Below, one piece after another: positions 61,754-64,000 of a DNA stretch of 64,000 nt. Every line of letters begins with the position of its first letter. Positions within the stretch are counted from its first letter, which is position 1. The stretch covers positions 167,046 through 231,045 of the forward strand of contig JAPKBW010000002.1 in the NCBI GenBank assembly GCA_028823235.1, given 5' to 3'. Source of the DNA: Longimicrobiales bacterium. Its GTDB lineage: Bacteria > Gemmatimonadota > Gemmatimonadetes > Longimicrobiales > Gaopeijiaceae. The position numbers and the translations under genes are program-made. The notes below the pieces were generated by a model. It was not told where the DNA came from and did no database searches. It worked only from the letters and a program-made list of their open reading frames with translations.

Positions 61754-63265
61754 ATGTCGCAGTTCTCACGCTACTTGCTTTCCATTTGCACCGTCGTGGT
61801 GCTTTCTGCGTGTGGTGGAGGTGAATCAGAAGTGCTTTCAACCGATGAAGATCGACCGCTCGAAGCTCTGCTCGCGCGAGCAGCGTCGTTTGAATTAGAC
61901 ACGGAGTACACGCCCCCACCCGGTGAAGCGCTGCATCACCAGACGGCAGGCTTCGCGAAAATTCTCTGCTCAGCGGTATTCATCACCGGACTGGAAGCGC
62001 GCGATGCGGCGGCGAATGTCGGAGGCTTTATCAGCCCTTTCGAGGAACGCCACCATGTCGTGGACACGGTCATCGATTACGACCGGCAAATGGTGTCGCT
62101 GACCTTGCCAGATGGTGTGGTCCGTTCTGCAAGGAAGTACGGCAACCAAGGGTGTGTGGCGCACCCGATCGGCGAAGACGAGATCTACTTCACTCCGAGT
62201 GACGTTGAACGGCAGCTGCCGCCCGCAGCGACGACGCCGTGGCCCATGGGCGACGTGCTCACGGATGATGCATGGCCGGCGGAGTTGGACATGGAGAAGG
62301 TCCAGGCGGCCCTGGATGTCGGGTTCGGGGCTTCGGACTCGCGTACCCTCGGCCTCATCGTGACCTACAAGGGTCGGATCCTCGGCGAGCGCTACGGAGA
62401 TGGAATCGACATCCACACTCCGCTCGAGAGCTGGTCGATGACGAAGAGCCTGACCGGCACGCTGGTGGGCACGCTCATCGAGAAAGGTGCCTACGACCTG
62501 TGGGATCCCGCACCGATTCCCGAATGGCAGGGAGAGGGTGACGCGCGCGCTGAAATCAGGATTGGCGACATCATGCGGATGTCGAGCGGGCTGCGGATCA
62601 ACGCGCCTGCCGATCCTGATTACGACGAGAGCATGTACGCGGATCACTACTACCTCTACACCGGGACGACAAACTCATACGAGTACGCGGCAACACGCCC
62701 GCAGCAGTGGCCTCCCAATACGATTGGGCGTTATCGGAACACCGACCCTGTCCTGGGCAGCTACCTTGTCCGTCTCGGCGCCGAGACGCTTGGCCAGGAC
62801 TACCATTCGTTCCCGCAGCGGGCGCTCTTCGACAAGATCGGCATTCGTGACGGACTCATCGAGACCGACCCCCACGGGAACTTCCTTGGTCAGGGGCTCG
62901 CCTTCATGCCAGTCCGTGACTGGGCTCGGCTCGGAAATCTCTACCTCCAGGATGGCGTCTGGAACGGTGAGAGATTGTTGCCCGAGGGCTTCGTCGAGTA
63001 CGCGTCGTCCGTAGCGCCGGCATGGGACGCAGACGGCCGCCGAGTATACGGAGGAGCGTTCTTCTGGGTGAATGGCGAGGGAGGCAGTGGACTCCCCGAG
63101 ACGGCGTACAGCATGCGCGGCGCAGGTGGTCAGAGTACGACGATTATCCCGACGCACGACCTCGTGGTCGTGCGGATCGGGAAGTACACCGGCGCAGGCG
63201 CAGGCGGCGATGCTCTGAATGCGGCCTTCGCTATCTTGATGGATGCGGTGCCGCCGACGCGTTGA
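61754..63265 (+). CDS. Serine hydrolase lipoprotein, beta-lactamase family
   Basis: ATG 61754 has AGGAGG upstream; 503 residues. Lipoprotein signal SICTVVVLSAC (Cys20). An N-terminal ~160-residue domain (FAKILCSAVFITGLEARDAA) precedes the serine hydrolase fold with SMTK (Ser228), the Tyr of YRNTD (Tyr327) and MRGAGGQSTTIIPT for the third motif. Distinct from the gene at 17485 in having the extra N-terminal domain. Ester or amide hydrolysis is likely; beta-lactam resistance is not implied. Confidence 0.9.
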   Translation: MSQFSRYLLSICTVVVLSACGGGESEVLSTDEDRPLEALLARAASFELDTEYTPPPGEALHHQTAGFAKILCSAVFITGLEARDAAANVGGFISPFEERHHVVDTVIDYDRQMVSLTLPDGVVRSARKYGNQGCVAHPIGEDEIYFTPSDVERQLPPAATTPWPMGDVLTDDAWPAELDMEKVQAALDVGFGASDSRTLGLIVTYKGRILGERYGDGIDIHTPLESWSMTKSLTGTLVGTLIEKGAYDLWDPAPIPEWQGEGDARAEIRIGDIMRMSSGLRINAPADPDYDESMYADHYYLYTGTTNSYEYAATRPQQWPPNTIGRYRNTDPVLGSYLVRLGAETLGQDYHSFPQRALFDKIGIRDGLIETDPHGNFLGQGLAFMPVRDWARLGNLYLQDGVWNGERLLPEGFVEYASSVAPAWDADGRRVYGGAFFWVNGEGGSGLPETAYSMRGAGGQSTTIIPTHDLVVVRIGKYTGAGAGGDALNAAFAILMDAVPPTR

Positions 63266-63616
63266 GCCTAAGTGGTACTCAATGATATAAGGGGGGCGGG
63301 GGACCCTCATGGGCCTTGCATGCTAAGGCACGAGTTCTAGGGACCGTGTCGGGGGAGGAGTAGTGAGGATCGGGGTCATGACAGGTGGCATTGTTGGCGG
63401 TCGGACTCGGTAGATACAATGCTGCAGCACGTCGCCCGAGACGTTCTGATGCCCCAGCGATCTTGCGTTTCGATGGTTTCATGAGGGTGTGTGCGTGTGG
63501 GATGAGCAGGCCCTGTATCCCGACAATATTGAGACAGAGCAGCGGTTGAACCGCCGCTGAGCCCTGAGTAGCTTTGGCGGCTCGGTGTCGTGGGATGGTT
63601 GCGGTACTGACTTGCA
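63266..63616. other. 351-bp region upstream of the tRNA without recognisable gene
   Basis: No credible coding frame. It contains G-rich stretches (GGGGGGCGGGGGACC) and an inverted repeat GCGGTTGAACCGC near 63540 that could form a small hairpin. The tRNA promoter should lie here; no strong consensus was visible to me. Confidence 0.5.
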
Positions 63617-63690
<74 letters not shown>

Positions 63691-63703
63691 CTGTTGGAAA
63701 CGG

Positions 63704-63739
63704 AAGCCCCGCTTGGTCTTAGGTGACTGGGCGGGGTTT
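63704..63739 (+). terminator. Terminator after tRNA-Ile
   Basis: AAGCCCCGC pairs with GCGGGGTTT (one G-T pair), the right arm ending in TTTT, 13 nt after the tRNA. Confidence 0.85.
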
Positions 63740-64000
63740 TGCTGTATCAGGTTTGGCAGAGGTCTGCAGCAGAAACTGAAGCATAGAGTGGGTTCTTGGA
63801 TCGGACAGGGGCCAGTCCCGGAAGTGCTTCTCCGCCCCTGGGCCTCGCGCTGGTGCGGCTTCTCCTGCGTCCCGACGCTGATTCCTTCGCGAGAAGCAAT
63901 GGGGGTGTCCGTTCCGGCGCCTATTGGACCCATGTGACCCTGCAGCTTCCGACGGCCTCTCCCAGTTGCAGCCGCAGGGACCCGTGGCTCCGCATCATCA
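63740..64000. other. 261-bp right-end region, no gene assigned
   Basis: No frame with a convincing start, signal or domain was found. Open frames on either strand have poor codon character. A gene could begin beyond the window edge. Confidence 0.4.

Overview
The window reads as a GC-rich chromosomal segment from a free-living or loosely host-associated bacterium. The mix of Tat-exported and lipoprotein hydrolases, two TonB-plug/carboxypeptidase-regulatory proteins, two large M14-type peptidases, a GldA/GldFG/DUF4340 operon, an NTP/NDP-exchange-type carrier and a DUF4837 lipoprotein is what I would expect from Gemmatimonadota. That placement is inference from gene content only. There are no rRNA genes, phage genes, insertion sequences or CRISPR arrays; one tRNA-Ile(GAT) lies near the right end.

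Layout. 1-5821: the end of a BNR-repeat protein, then a leftward operon (PhzF, plug protein, polysaccharide deacetylase, FG-GAP protein). 5926-16612: mainly rightward genes for a phosphodiesterase, a cyclase, a UGA-interrupted peroxiredoxin, DoxX, lipoproteins and a D-aminoacylase; two leftward genes; then DUF805, a second plug protein, a SurE-like nucleotidase, a GNAT and a UGA-interrupted ArsC-like protein, closed by a 14-bp terminator. 16730-28380: many genes overlapping by 1-8 bases (serine hydrolase/GrpB/barrel; epimerase/transporter; creatininase/cupins; DinB/homocysteine methyltransferase), then damaged doxX and DUF1801 genes around a DksA-type zinc-finger gene. 28425-37067: peptidases, a cyclophilin, threonine aldolase, two decayed convergent genes and MsrA. 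37171-41936: a small DNA-binding-type protein and the Gld-type ABC operon. 41940-53436: a mainly leftward block with nitrilase, ALDH7-type dehydrogenase, DnaE, DUF4837, M3 peptidase and APC permease, plus a tiny very acidic protein on the other strand. 53593-63265: second M14 peptidase, rhomboid, PLP decarboxylase, YigZ, M24 peptidase and a second serine hydrolase.

Most notable result: two separate genes (7556-8200 and 16262-16612) have an in-frame TGA exactly where thioredoxin-fold relatives have the catalytic cysteine (U-P-Y-C and U-T-S-C). Each TGA is followed at about 20 nt by a hairpin with a small AG(G)UU-type loop, as in bacterial SECIS elements. They are best read as selenoproteins, which predicts that the organism has selA/selB/selC/selD elsewhere. 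Short-ORF annotation would split the first and miss most of the second.

Second theme: gene erosion. At least four genes (DoxX, DUF1801, GNAT, isoprenylcysteine/phospholipid-methyltransferase-like) are recognisable by family consensus on both sides of internal deletions or frameshifts, and further fragments (an ankyrin-like start, a possible kinase-like tail) sit between intact genes. One deletion has apparent 10-bp microhomology at the junction. Functionally the intact genes point to secreted protein, peptide and amide breakdown (D-aminoacylase, asparaginase-type hydrolase, M3, M14, M24, S9 and rhomboid peptidases) and to thiol/selenol redox repair (Prx-like, ArsC-like, MsrA).
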